Below, piece after piece: positions 40,879 through 48,129 of a stretch of DNA of 48,129 bases. Within the stretch, counting starts at the first letter, position 1; each line of letters starts with the position of its first letter. Under the pieces are notes generated by a model. The model did not search any database. It was not told the DNA's origin and worked only from the letters and a program-made list of their open reading frames with translations. The translations under genes were made by a program, and so were the position numbers. The stretch comes from Gallibacter intestinalis (GTDB taxonomy: Bacteria; Bacillota; Clostridia; Peptostreptococcales; Anaerovoracaceae): contig NZ_JADCKA010000013.1 in the NCBI RefSeq assembly GCF_014982745.1, positions 1 to 48,129 on the forward strand, written 5' to 3'.

Positions 40879-42000
40879 TTAATATCCGCCGCCGGAAACT
40901 CCTAGATATTCCTCTAGGCTGAGACCGGAGTTATAGACGCTCGTTGCAATGTCTCCAACATAGCGAACATGCCATGGTTCAGCCTGATATCCGGTTATCC
41001 ATTCCTTTCCTGACTGATATCTAACAATTAAACCATATTTATGGGCATTTTTAGCAACCCAGCTTGTCGCTTTGGAATTTGTTAGAAGGGAACCACCGCC
41101 CGGCTCACGCAAATCGAAAGCCAATCCAGTCTGATGTTCCGAATAACCAGGCCTAGCTGAAAAAGTATCAGCGCTTGCCTGTCCATATGCACTCACATAA
41201 TTTTGATAAAGAGTACTTTGATAACTGTAACTTCTGTAATTACTTGTAGTGCTATCTACAGAAAGCCCCTCGGCCTTCATATCACTTATCATCCTGTTAA
41301 CTGCTGCCAGTGCAGTTTGGTTTACACCGCCACCAAATCCCGGTGGTACAGGATGTTTCTTATTAACAATCAGTATGCCATTTTTGTAGTATGGCTTAAC
41401 TGCTGAATTTGATGAAGATTGGATGACCGCTTTCTCTTCAGCCTTAACTACCACAGTGAACTTTTTGCTTTCCTTGTTTTTATGGGCATCAGTTGCGGTG
41501 ACTTCTGCAGTATAGTCACCTTCTTTATCAAATTTAACATCCTTTGTATCGATATCAAGAGTGCAATTGCTCAAATCGCTAGCTTTAAAGTAACTTTTAA
41601 AATCAAAGTCCTTATTCCCCTTTGCCACTTCAATTTTTTCTGAAAAAGAAGTGAACTCAGGTTTTGTGGTATCCTTTACCACCACTTTCAGCTTATCGGA
41701 ATGCTTAATCATTGTTCGATATGTAAATGGGAGTTCGTACTCTCCAACCTCCGGATAATCCTTATCTTTGACCATCTTCAAGGAAGAATAATCCACTTCA
41801 ATATTTTTTACTTTGTCAGAGCTATCACCGAAAATCGCGCTAGTATCAATTTCTACTTTCTTGCCATATTCAAATGTGAAGATATCCTCTTTTACTTTAG
41901 GCTGCGAAATGAATAACCCTAAGGCAACTGCGATTATAACAACAACTATACATGCAACAATGATTACTGTCTTTCTATTTTTTAAAGTATGTTTTGCCAT
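40879..42000 (-). CDS. D-alanyl-D-alanine carboxypeptidase, M15B/VanY type, with Ig-like linker domains
   Basis: A 373-residue cell-surface enzyme that removes the terminal D-Ala from peptidoglycan stem peptides. A membrane segment (about 11-30) anchors it; residues about 35-190 form beta-rich repeats (VKDTTKPEFTSFSEKIEVAK and KFDKEGDYTAEVTATDAHKN) of the Ig-like type. The zinc site is S287-E-H289-QTGLAFD296 and E341-P-W-H344, with the substrate loop NYRSYSYQSTLY before it. Unlike the DacF homologue in this window, all catalytic residues are present. It faces the small RNA candidate at 42095-42165. Confidence 0.9.
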   Translation of the reverse strand: MAKHTLKNRKTVIIVACIVVVIIAVALGLFISQPKVKEDIFTFEYGKKVEIDTSAIFGDSSDKVKNIEVDYSSLKMVKDKDYPEVGEYELPFTYRTMIKHSDKLKVVVKDTTKPEFTSFSEKIEVAKGNKDFDFKSYFKASDLSNCTLDIDTKDVKFDKEGDYTAEVTATDAHKNKESKKFTVVVKAEEKAVIQSSSNSAVKPYYKNGILIVNKKHPVPPGFGGGVNQTALAAVNRMISDMKAEGLSVDSTTSNYRSYSYQSTLYQNYVSAYGQASADTFSARPGYSEHQTGLAFDLREPGGGSLLTNSKATSWVAKNAHKYGLIVRYQSGKEWITGYQAEPWHVRYVGDIATSVYNSGLSLEEYLGVSGGGY

Positions 42001-42060
42001 TATATTATCCCCTGCATCGTGCTTTTATAACAAATAAGTTCTTTGTTAATTATACAACAT

Positions 42061-42165
42061 TTGACTATAAGCTTAAATATGCTATAATGAATTAGGCTAA
42101 ATCGTGAGTACGAATTTAGCGCATAATCAAGAAAAAAACCACGGACTGCTACTCCGTGGTTTTTA
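42061..42165 (+). ncRNA. Candidate small RNA with its own promoter and terminator
   Basis: Plus strand TTGACT (42061-42066), 16 bases, TATAAT (42083-42088) predict a start near 42095. The transcript would begin with a strong hairpin GCTAAATCGT/ACG-A-ATTTAGC (42096-42120, loop GAGT), a short A-rich linker and a terminator ACCACGGA/TCCGTGGT with TTTT (42138-42164), giving about 70 nt. No open frame with an SD fits inside. Nothing else on this strand needs the promoter, since the following gene is on the other strand. Function unknown. Confidence 0.55.
42134..42164. terminator. Bidirectional terminator of the helicase-NUDIX-nuclease operon and of the small RNA
   Basis: ACCACGGA (42138-42145) / TCCGTGGT (42153-42160), followed by TTTTAA on the plus strand and TTTTTTT on the minus strand. 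It lies about 55 bases after the minus-strand gene stop. Confidence 0.85.
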
Positions 42166-42218
42166 ATGTGCTCATTTTGCTACTAAATTCTATCGAGCCG
42201 CTTGCAGATGTAGTAGAT

Positions 42219-43109
42219 TTAATTCTCTTGATATGCTCTTTCTATATACGGTAAAGATTTTTCATAATCCTTATCGCTTTTTACTATTAATTGAAGATCT
42301 CCTGTTCCAAAATGCCCTATTCCTCGCATATCGCGACTAAATCCTTCTTCAAGTTCGACCGTCTCCGGATTCAATCTTAAATTCACTATAACTTGCTTAT
42401 TATATATTTCTATACATGCAATATTCTGAACTTTCCTGTATGCAATATAGAATTTAAGTTGATTTGCAACTATATCGTCTCCTAGGCTTTCAATATATTC
42501 GCATATTGATTTATATATTCTCTTTATATTTTCTGGTACACTTGCTACTTTTTCCACATGTGTTTTTTGCCCTGATTTTGCTTTATCTTCATCTTGATCT
42601 TGCACTATCGCTTTTACATTTGGTGCATTTAAATGTTCAAATAAAACAAGTTTATCTTCATATTTCTTATACTTAACTAACTTTATATTTCTTTGCATTT
42701 GATTTACCGCATGCACATCGTATCTAGTAAAATCATTTGCTATACATATTACACATGGCATTGACCAATCAATTTCATCTGCTGCTTTCGTTCCAAGCTT
42801 TTCAATCACAAGAAGTTTAAAATCCGCTTTATGATCCAATAACCAATCCAAATAGAAAAGTCCTTGATTTATAACGTTTTCATTTATGCTCCTTTTATAC
42901 TCAAAAATAACCGGACAATTATTCTCATCAATGCCTATACTATCCATACGCCCATTAGTTATTTGATATTCACTTTTAAGGAATCTAACACCAAAAAACA
43001 GTTCCATATTATCTTCTATTAAAGATTGTAACTCTTTTTCTACTGAAACCTGCGCTGCCGAAAGTTCTTTAACACTTTCTTCTAGTTGAAACAACTTTAT
43101 ATCAGACAT
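42219..43109 (-). CDS. PD-(D/E)xK-like protein with C-terminal DUF5655
   Basis: A 296-residue protein. The N-terminal half has Glu32, then GRMDSIGID (Asp56) and CPVIFEYKR (Glu70-x-Lys72) with Gln82, the pattern of a PD-(D/E)xK nuclease fold of NucS-like proteins. The C-terminal part (about 190-296, VPENIKRIYKSICEYIESLG through RLNPETVELEEGFSRDMRGIGHFGTGDLQLIV) matches DUF5655. Such proteins are usually orphan or close to restriction-type genes. It is the last gene of the unit with the NUDIX and helicase genes, 61 bases behind the NUDIX gene. Whether it cleaves DNA cannot be said. Confidence 0.75.
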   Translation of the reverse strand: MSDIKLFQLEESVKELSAAQVSVEKELQSLIEDNMELFFGVRFLKSEYQITNGRMDSIGIDENNCPVIFEYKRSINENVINQGLFYLDWLLDHKADFKLLVIEKLGTKAADEIDWSMPCVICIANDFTRYDVHAVNQMQRNIKLVKYKKYEDKLVLFEHLNAPNVKAIVQDQDEDKAKSGQKTHVEKVASVPENIKRIYKSICEYIESLGDDIVANQLKFYIAYRKVQNIACIEIYNKQVIVNLRLNPETVELEEGFSRDMRGIGHFGTGDLQLIVKSDKDYEKSLPYIERAYQEN

Positions 43110-43170
43110 AAATAATCCTCCCCATAGTTATCAGATATAAACGATTATGACTACATTATTCTCAAAAACA

Positions 43171-43557
43171 TTACAATACCTTCTTTAATTTCTCAATCAA
43201 ACCTTCATCCGCAGGAAGCCACGCAACAGTATCAAGCTCTTCTTTATACAGCCATCTTGCATCTTCGTGCTCATTTAAAACAATTTCTCCAGCTTTTAGT
43301 GAGCTTATAAAGCAATGCATTGTGAGGTGAAACCCCGGATAATCGTATTCAACAGTATCAAATAGCTCCTGAACACTTATTTCTACATCCAGTTCTTCTT
43401 TAATTTCCCTAACCAGAGCTTCTTGAGGGCTTTCTCCATCTTCTATTTTCCCGCCGGGAAACTCCCAACCATCTTTAAATTCGCCGTACCCTCTCTGCGT
43501 CGCAAAGATTTTATTGCCATCTTTAATTATCGCTGCAACTACCTCTATAGTCTTCAT
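43171..43557 (-). CDS. NUDIX hydrolase (MutT/8-oxo-dGTP diphosphatase-like)
   Basis: A 128-residue NUDIX protein. The Nudix box GKIEDGESPQEALVREIKEELD (residues 36-57) follows the G-x5-E-x7-R-E-x2-E-E pattern. The opening KTIEVVAAIIKDGNKIFATQRGYGEFKDGWEFPGG and the closing ARWLYKEELDTVAWLPADEGLIEKL fit the MutT subgroup that cleans oxidised nucleotides or processes (d)NTP-like signals. The gene starts 4 bases behind the helicase stop, so the two are coupled. A cofactor or nucleotide-processing role in the same system is likelier than an isolated housekeeping one. Confidence 0.88.
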   Translation of the reverse strand: MKTIEVVAAIIKDGNKIFATQRGYGEFKDGWEFPGGKIEDGESPQEALVREIKEELDVEISVQELFDTVEYDYPGFHLTMHCFISSLKAGEIVLNEHEDARWLYKEELDTVAWLPADEGLIEKLKKVL

Positions 43558-43561
43558 TAAA

Positions 43562-46477
43562 TTACTCTCCCACTATATACTCGTAAATGTCTTCTCTTAT
43601 AGGATGATCCAGTAGATACGTTATCTCAAATGCATCATACCCTGTTTTGTCCATAACTATCGGATGTGGTTTGCCCACTGCATTTATCTCTCCCAAGAAA
43701 TAAAACTCCTTAGCTTCCCCATCGTCCTTATTTTTACGTACAAACAGGTATATCTTGTTATCCTTATCATCATCGCTGGACTTATATATATGTACTGCGT
43801 CTGAAGATTCTGCTGTTCTTTTGCTTTTTGAAAGGGCAATCAACTCTTTATTTGACAAGAATCTGTCTTCATATGCTATAGCATCATGGTCTTTTTCATA
43901 ATTTATAAAGACAGGTAGAGTCTTTGTCTTTTTGTCGTAGAAATACCCACCGATATTAAGAGCGTTCATATTTTTATCCCAATTAAGAAGCCTGCATACA
44001 TCTTCATATGTATACTTTTGATAAAGCTGGAAATTGGTTTCCTTGTACCTTTCGGAATAATTCTCTTTATATCTGTGAATTCCAAACTCAATGGCATCTG
44101 TAACCATTGCCTTAAATTCAGGATTTTTTATCATATCCTCAAATTCTTGCGAAACGCATATTTTGCTTTCTATCTCCTCTATGAAATTGAATATGATTTT
44201 TTCTCTTTCCTGAGTTTTTAGAAATTCAAATCTAAGATTATTTATAGCCGACTCCTCATCTTTATCAGAAACTTTAATCTCATATTCTGCTTCTAATTTT
44301 TCTCTAAAGTCTCTGATAATATCTTCCGCCTCGTCTAATATGCATTTTAAGAGCAGCAATTCATGTATTCTCTTGCCTTTTGCATATTTCTGAGAAATGT
44401 ATGTTAAAGCTTGTTCTTCTTTAGGAGATAATTCCACATGATAATCTTCTTTATCATACTTTGACAGGAAATTATGATACGAACCTAAATTGCTATTATC
44501 AAATATTTTTGTTACATCAATGGAACCGTACCTGTCAAAATCAAGTAAAGAAGGAATATGTCCTAATCTGTATTTCAAATTTTTATATGATTCTTTAATT
44601 AGCTTAACATCAATTGTTCTGGCCTTGTCAATGGACTCATATATTCTCTTTCTTGATATTTCATCAAAATGTACACTTGAGCTGCCTGGAATTACCCTTG
44701 TTCCGGAAGCTACATATCTCCTAATGGTATCCTTGTTATAGCTGCGATCCCCAGAAAGAGCCATCGGAATCATAAAGTTATTCTTGTAATTACCGATAAA
44801 GTCCAATATAACTACGAATTCCTTATCTTCATTTTTTCTCAAACCTCGTCCCAACTGCTGCACAAAGACTATAGGAGATTGAGTAGGCCTAAGCATAATT
44901 ACCTGATTTATCTCTGGTATATCAACACCTTCATTAAAAATGTCTACAGTAAAGATATAATCCAAATGATTTTCTGCTTCATCACTGACAAGTCTCTCTA
45001 TTGCTTTTTCTCTAGTTTCTTGATTATCTTCTCCCGAAAGATCTAAAGTTGAATATCCTCTTTCATTAAACTTTTCCGAAAGTATCTGAGCCTCTTTTTT
45101 ACTGCTGCAAAATATTAGTCCCTTTACACGTTCCCCGCTGTATCCATAGTATTCAGCCTGTTCAATTATATGATTTACTCTGTCATCGGAAACAAGTCTG
45201 TTAAAATTTCTTAAACCCGTCTCATCATCAAATACTTCACCATTTATCTCTATTTCGCTTATTCCAAAATAGTGGAACGGGCATAGTAAATCCTCTTCTA
45301 ACGCCTGATTAAGTCTGATTTCATATGCGATGTTATGATCAAACAAACTGAAAATATCAAATCCGTCGGTTCTCTCAGGACTTGCTGTCATACCTAAAAA
45401 CAATTTAGGTTTAAAATATTCCATTATCTTTTGATGGCTCTTTGCACCTGCTCTGTGCACTTCATCCATTACGATCACATCAAAATCTTCTGGCTCAAAC
45501 TGTTTCAGGCTTTCGTCCTTTGACATCGTCTGTACCGTTGCAAACAACAAATCTTTATCGAAATCTTTATTGCTTCCAGAAATCAAGCCATAAGACTTAG
45601 TATTTCCAAATACATTTTTATAAGCCTTTTTAGCCTGTTTTGCAATCTGTTCTCTATGTACTAAAAACAAAACGCGATGAGGCTTAAGTTGTCTGATTGC
45701 AAATGCTGAAGCATAGGTTTTTCCTGTTCCCGTTGCGGAAATAAGTAATGCTCGCTTTTCGCCTTCCTTTATAATTGCGTTTAAATTTTCAATAAAAGAA
45801 ACCTGCATTGTATTCGGTTCCAGTTTATATTGCTCAAGGGAAATCAGTTTTTCTGATTGCTTTGCTATTTTCTTTTGTTCTTCATAAATAGCAGTATATG
45901 TATCTATCCAACCTTCAAGAGGTCTAGCCTGTTCCCAAAGATTTTGAAACTCTATGCGCATTTCACGCACGTATTCTCCATTTTCCGTGGCAATAATCTT
46001 TGTATTCCATTCTTTGTTAACAGACAACGCTTTCATCGTCATATTGGAGCTACCTACAATTATTTTGTAAATTTCTCCTTCACGAAACATGTATCCTTTA
46101 GTATGAAATCCGGCATTGTTTCCACCTACACAATACATACGAAGCTCAATATTCGAAAGTTCGTTTAACTTTCTTAAAGCTTTCGGTTCGCTGAAATTAA
46201 GATAATCCGTAGTCAGAATTCTACCTTTAATATTTCTTTTTTCCAGCTCTTTAAATGTCTGAAGTAGCGGAGCTATACCGCCTTCAGTTATAAAAGCAAC
46301 ACTAATAAAGAACTCATCGCAATACTTCAGTTCCTCTTCTATTGAAGAGATTACTTTACGACCCTCTTTATAATCATTTGAAATAAACTGAGGTCTGTAG
46401 CTGAGTTCTGAATTGTGATTATAGTCTATAAATGCTGTTTGAAATCCTTCTTGTATTCGCTGTAGTTTTTTGTTCAT
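43562..46477 (-). CDS. PLD-like nuclease / SF2 helicase with DUF3427
   Basis: A 971-residue fusion. Residues about 30-190 are a PLD-like nuclease (H125-T-K127 and V141-GSSN-145); about 220-420 is the first helicase lobe (Walker A SATGTGKT 247-254, DEVH box MDEVHRAG around 338-341, GMTASPERT motif III). The second lobe has LIFCSSKKEAQILSEKF, FTVDIFNEGVDIPEIN and FVQQLGRGLRKN. The C-terminal half carries DUF3427 (around 680-970), ending with DHDAIAYEDRFLSNKELIALSKSKR and LGEINAVGKPH. Such proteins are found in defence-related loci of Bacillota. First gene of a three-gene operon, AT-rich against its neighbours. Confidence 0.88.
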   Translation of the reverse strand: MNKKLQRIQEGFQTAFIDYNHNSELSYRPQFISNDYKEGRKVISSIEEELKYCDEFFISVAFITEGGIAPLLQTFKELEKRNIKGRILTTDYLNFSEPKALRKLNELSNIELRMYCVGGNNAGFHTKGYMFREGEIYKIIVGSSNMTMKALSVNKEWNTKIIATENGEYVREMRIEFQNLWEQARPLEGWIDTYTAIYEEQKKIAKQSEKLISLEQYKLEPNTMQVSFIENLNAIIKEGEKRALLISATGTGKTYASAFAIRQLKPHRVLFLVHREQIAKQAKKAYKNVFGNTKSYGLISGSNKDFDKDLLFATVQTMSKDESLKQFEPEDFDVIVMDEVHRAGAKSHQKIMEYFKPKLFLGMTASPERTDGFDIFSLFDHNIAYEIRLNQALEEDLLCPFHYFGISEIEINGEVFDDETGLRNFNRLVSDDRVNHIIEQAEYYGYSGERVKGLIFCSSKKEAQILSEKFNERGYSTLDLSGEDNQETREKAIERLVSDEAENHLDYIFTVDIFNEGVDIPEINQVIMLRPTQSPIVFVQQLGRGLRKNEDKEFVVILDFIGNYKNNFMIPMALSGDRSYNKDTIRRYVASGTRVIPGSSSVHFDEISRKRIYESIDKARTIDVKLIKESYKNLKYRLGHIPSLLDFDRYGSIDVTKIFDNSNLGSYHNFLSKYDKEDYHVELSPKEEQALTYISQKYAKGKRIHELLLLKCILDEAEDIIRDFREKLEAEYEIKVSDKDEESAINNLRFEFLKTQEREKIIFNFIEEIESKICVSQEFEDMIKNPEFKAMVTDAIEFGIHRYKENYSERYKETNFQLYQKYTYEDVCRLLNWDKNMNALNIGGYFYDKKTKTLPVFINYEKDHDAIAYEDRFLSNKELIALSKSKRTAESSDAVHIYKSSDDDKDNKIYLFVRKNKDDGEAKEFYFLGEINAVGKPHPIVMDKTGYDAFEITYLLDHPIREDIYEYIVGE

Positions 46478-46495
46478 GATACTTACTCCAAGCGT

Positions 46496-46538
46496 ATTAT
46501 ATCATATAAAAGGCAGAACTTTTATCCGTTCTGCCTTT
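46496..46538 (-). promoter_or_regulatory. Thioesterase terminator fused to the helicase operon promoter
   Basis: Stem AAAGGCAGAAC (46528-46538 complement) / GTTCTGCCTTTT (46508-46519) with TTTTATAT ends the upstream thioesterase transcript. Within 10 bases comes TGATATAAT, an extended -10 (TATAAT at 46496-46501), 18 bases before the helicase ATG. No good -35 is seen at the standard distance. Confidence 0.6.
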
Positions 46539-46561
46539 ACATTTCAATATTGATTTTAATT

Positions 46562-47038
46562 TTAGAACTTTTCCGCCTTACGCAGCATTCTGATTTCTCT
46601 TCTTCTTTCCGCTGCAGCCCATTCCTTACGCTCTTCATCAGTTTCCAGTTCCAGCCTTGGCACCTTTGCAGGTTTATCGTCTTCTCCAAGGGCAACCATT
46701 GTGAAGTAGGCTGTATTGATTTTGTGGTGAGAGCCATCAGAAAGGTTTTCTACATATGTATCAACTTTAACTTCCATGGAAGTAGTTCCGACAAATGTTA
46801 CCTTTCCTTTAATTACTACCATCTCTCCCTTGTATACACCGTGAATAAATCTCAGGTTATCAACGGATGCCGTAATTACATTTGATCTGGTGTGACGCTG
46901 AGCCACAACTCCGGCAACTTCGTCCAGCCACTGCATCAGCATTCCGCCAAAAAGTCGGCTGGCAGCGTTGAGATGGTTTGGTCTAACGATATGGATGGTT
47001 TCCACTGTCGAGTCTGATACTTTTTTTGTTATCGTCAT
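46562..47038 (-). CDS. Acyl-CoA thioesterase (hotdog fold, YciA/BFIT type)
   Basis: A 158-residue hotdog-fold thioesterase that hydrolyses acyl-CoA. The family's N-x-x-G-x-L-F-GG signature is seen as HLNAASRLFGGMLMQWLDEVAGVVAQRHTR with the Asp in WLDEVA; SVDNLRFIHGVYKGEMVVIKGKV and STSMEVKVDTYVENL-type strands follow. The charged tail (RLELETDEERKEWAAAERRREIRMLRKAE) is longer than in short relatives. Its promoter candidate (TTGAAA, TATATT with TGG extension) lies about 55 bases upstream, next to the 33-bp repeats. Confidence 0.9.
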   Translation of the reverse strand: MTITKKVSDSTVETIHIVRPNHLNAASRLFGGMLMQWLDEVAGVVAQRHTRSNVITASVDNLRFIHGVYKGEMVVIKGKVTFVGTTSMEVKVDTYVENLSDGSHHKINTAYFTMVALGEDDKPAKVPRLELETDEERKEWAAAERRREIRMLRKAEKF

Positions 47039-47120
47039 TGTCTTTCTTTCCTTTCGATGCAGTTTAGTTATATCTCCCTAATGCTCTTAATATACCACAT
47101 AACTAATATTTTCAAAAGTG

Positions 47121-47180
47121 AACTATCAACTTTTTCAAGGGACTTTTTGATGAAACTATCAACTTTTTCAAGGGACTTTT
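47121..47180. repeat. Two identical 27-bp direct repeats with 33-bp period
   Basis: Copies at 47121-47147 and 47154-47180 are identical over 27 bases (each contains CAACTTTTTCAAGGGACTTT) and are separated by 6 bases. Only two copies exist. They lie between the thioesterase promoter and the RhuM/Fic gene. Possible operator pair, or remnant of a mobile element; no spacer diversity as in CRISPR. Confidence 0.75.
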
Positions 47181-47260
47181 ACCTATCATAGGCAACAAAC
47201 ACTAAAAAAAAGACAGGTTATTCTTTCTTCGTTCTCATATCTTGTTTATTTAAATTAGAT

Positions 47261-47998
47261 TTATTTACAGCTTAAACAATTCATGATAACCGTAATCATC
47301 ATTTCCTTTTCCTCAGGCTTTGACTCTGCAATCATTATAGTTAAAGCAACAAGTGTGTGGTCATCTATCAGCTTCTCACCTTCCATAAATAGTACTCCGT
47401 TTTTGTCGAGAAAATATAGAAACATAGTTGCTGCTATTCTCTTATTTCCATCGAGAAAACTATGATTTTTAGTTACGAAATATAAAAGATGAGCTGCTTT
47501 TTCTTCAAGGCTCGGATATAGTTCTTTTCCTGCAAAGGATTGATATATATTTCCAATACTGCCTCTGAAAGAATCGTCCTTTTCCTTGCCAAATAAATCA
47601 GACTCATCGCCAAAACGCATTTGAGAAATTACATCCATGCATTCCTCATAAGTAAGTTCATATGTTGCGACATTTCCTTTAGGACGCTCCATAGTCTGAT
47701 GATCATAAGAGTCTAATAAATCTAACGCTTTGCTATATTTTTGTATTACATTGAGCACCTGCTGCGAATCCAACGCATTTTGAGTTCTCTTCATAATCTG
47801 TATCACTTCTCCAAGCTGTGCGATACGATTATCATTTATGGCATAACCTTGTAATATATACTGCTTGAGAACTGAATTGGCCCATCTCCTAAATTCAACG
47901 CCTCGCCTTGATTTAACACGATATCCGACTGAGATGATGACATCGAGATTGTAGAACTGTACAGGTCGATCTGAATTTGCAATGTGCATTTTTTGCAC
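47261..47998 (-). pseudogene. RhuM/Fic family protein, N-terminally truncated
   Basis: A 245-residue frame whose C-terminal half is a Fic domain (motif H179-S-F-L-D-G-N-K-R187, with FRGSIGNIYQSFAG and ALTIMIAESKPEE nearby); Fic enzymes transfer AMP or phosphate to target proteins. The N-terminal part YNLDVIISVGYRVKSRRGVEFRRWANSVLKQYI belongs to the RhuM family. Full RhuM-Fic proteins have some 80-90 more residues ahead of this point. Here the frame begins at a GTG without an SD, a stop lies about 10 codons upstream, and a terminator-like palindrome is found beyond it. Probably a broken gene, although re-initiation is not excluded. Confidence 0.75.
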
Positions 47999-48022
47999 AT
48001 TGCTCAGACTGTAGACAAAGGT

Positions 48023-48056
48023 CCAATCTCAATTTTGAGATTGGGCTTTTTCTTTT
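48023..48056 (+). terminator. Terminator-like palindrome upstream of the truncated Fic gene
   Basis: Arms CCAATCTCAA (48023-48032) and TTGAGATTGG (48035-48044) are perfect, with GCTTTTTCTTTT behind on the plus strand. No plus-strand gene ends there inside the window. It may mark the boundary at which the RhuM/Fic gene lost its 5' part. Further right (48057-48129) a small hairpin and a plus-strand extended -10 TGATATAAT (48108-48116) suggest a promoter for a gene beyond the window. Confidence 0.55.
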
Positions 48057-48129
48057 GCATAAAACATATATAAATCGTTGAAATATCAACGCTTATGGCG
48101 GTATTTATGATATAATATTAATATAGAAA

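Noticed and set aside
47121-47180. CRISPR array
   Set aside because: Just two 27-bp copies with a 6-base gap, no spacer-size unique sequences and no cas genes.

Overview
This 48.1 kb window looks chromosomal, from a low-to-mid GC Gram-positive anaerobe of the Bacillota, most likely class Clostridia and possibly the Anaerovoracaceae/Eubacteriales side (inference). The reasons are the classical Firmicutes order cysE-cysS-mrnC-rlmB-sigH-tRNA-tuf-rpmG-secE-nusG-rplKAJL, a SigH-type sigma factor, a divergent PCA-type ThyA, DUF1292, mini-RNase III, and anaerobe-type metabolism (Fe-S enoate reductase-like flavoenzyme, TRAP uptake, methylglyoxal synthase). No phage module, CRISPR array or rRNA operon is visible.

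Layout. 1-528: the right end of an ISL3-family insertion sequence, landing just beyond the rplL terminator where rpoB would usually follow. 611-3932 (minus): rpmG-secE-nusG-rplK-rplA-[L10 leader]-rplJ-rplL with a near-consensus promoter. 4128-5932: a two-gene ABC-2 exporter inserted between rpmG and tuf. 6148-7502: tRNA-Thr(GGT) and tuf from one strong promoter. 7513-14879 (minus): a long compact gene series xpt, a membrane protein, a PHP phosphoesterase, cysE, cysS, mrnC, thyA, dfrA, rlmB, sigH, several with overlapping ends. 14933-18021: a GH25 lysozyme, a COG2509-type flavoprotein followed by an unannotated 38-residue peptide with six consecutive cysteines, an HU gene with a GC-rich leader hairpin, and a truncated HU copy that runs into a terminator. 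18118-25260: serC-apgM-(DacF-like pseudoenzyme)-uvrC-DUF1292 facing serA, with two fully overlapping divergent promoters on a perfect palindrome. 25361-30661: YihY, XTP/dITP pyrophosphatase, a membrane-anchored 5'-nucleotidase, AzlCD and mgsA.

30740-40773 is the most striking metabolic block: a flavin/Fe-S enoate-reductase-like enzyme, two paralogous LysR regulators, a YdiB-type quinate/shikimate dehydrogenase, an MFS carrier, type I dehydroquinase (AroD) and a complete TRAP transporter. Together they read as a regulated system for taking up and metabolising hydroaromatic acids (quinate, shikimate and dehydro-derivatives) under anoxia, possibly with reduction of the ring enoate.

40879-48129 is accessory. 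It holds a VanY-type carboxypeptidase, a candidate ~70-nt small RNA, and an AT-rich three-gene operon (PLD-helicase-DUF3427, NUDIX hydrolase, PD-(D/E)xK/DUF5655 protein) that has the make-up of an uncharacterised defence system. A thioesterase gene with a 33-bp-period direct repeat upstream and a 5'-truncated RhuM/Fic gene follow. All functional statements come from reading the sequence; no database search was run.
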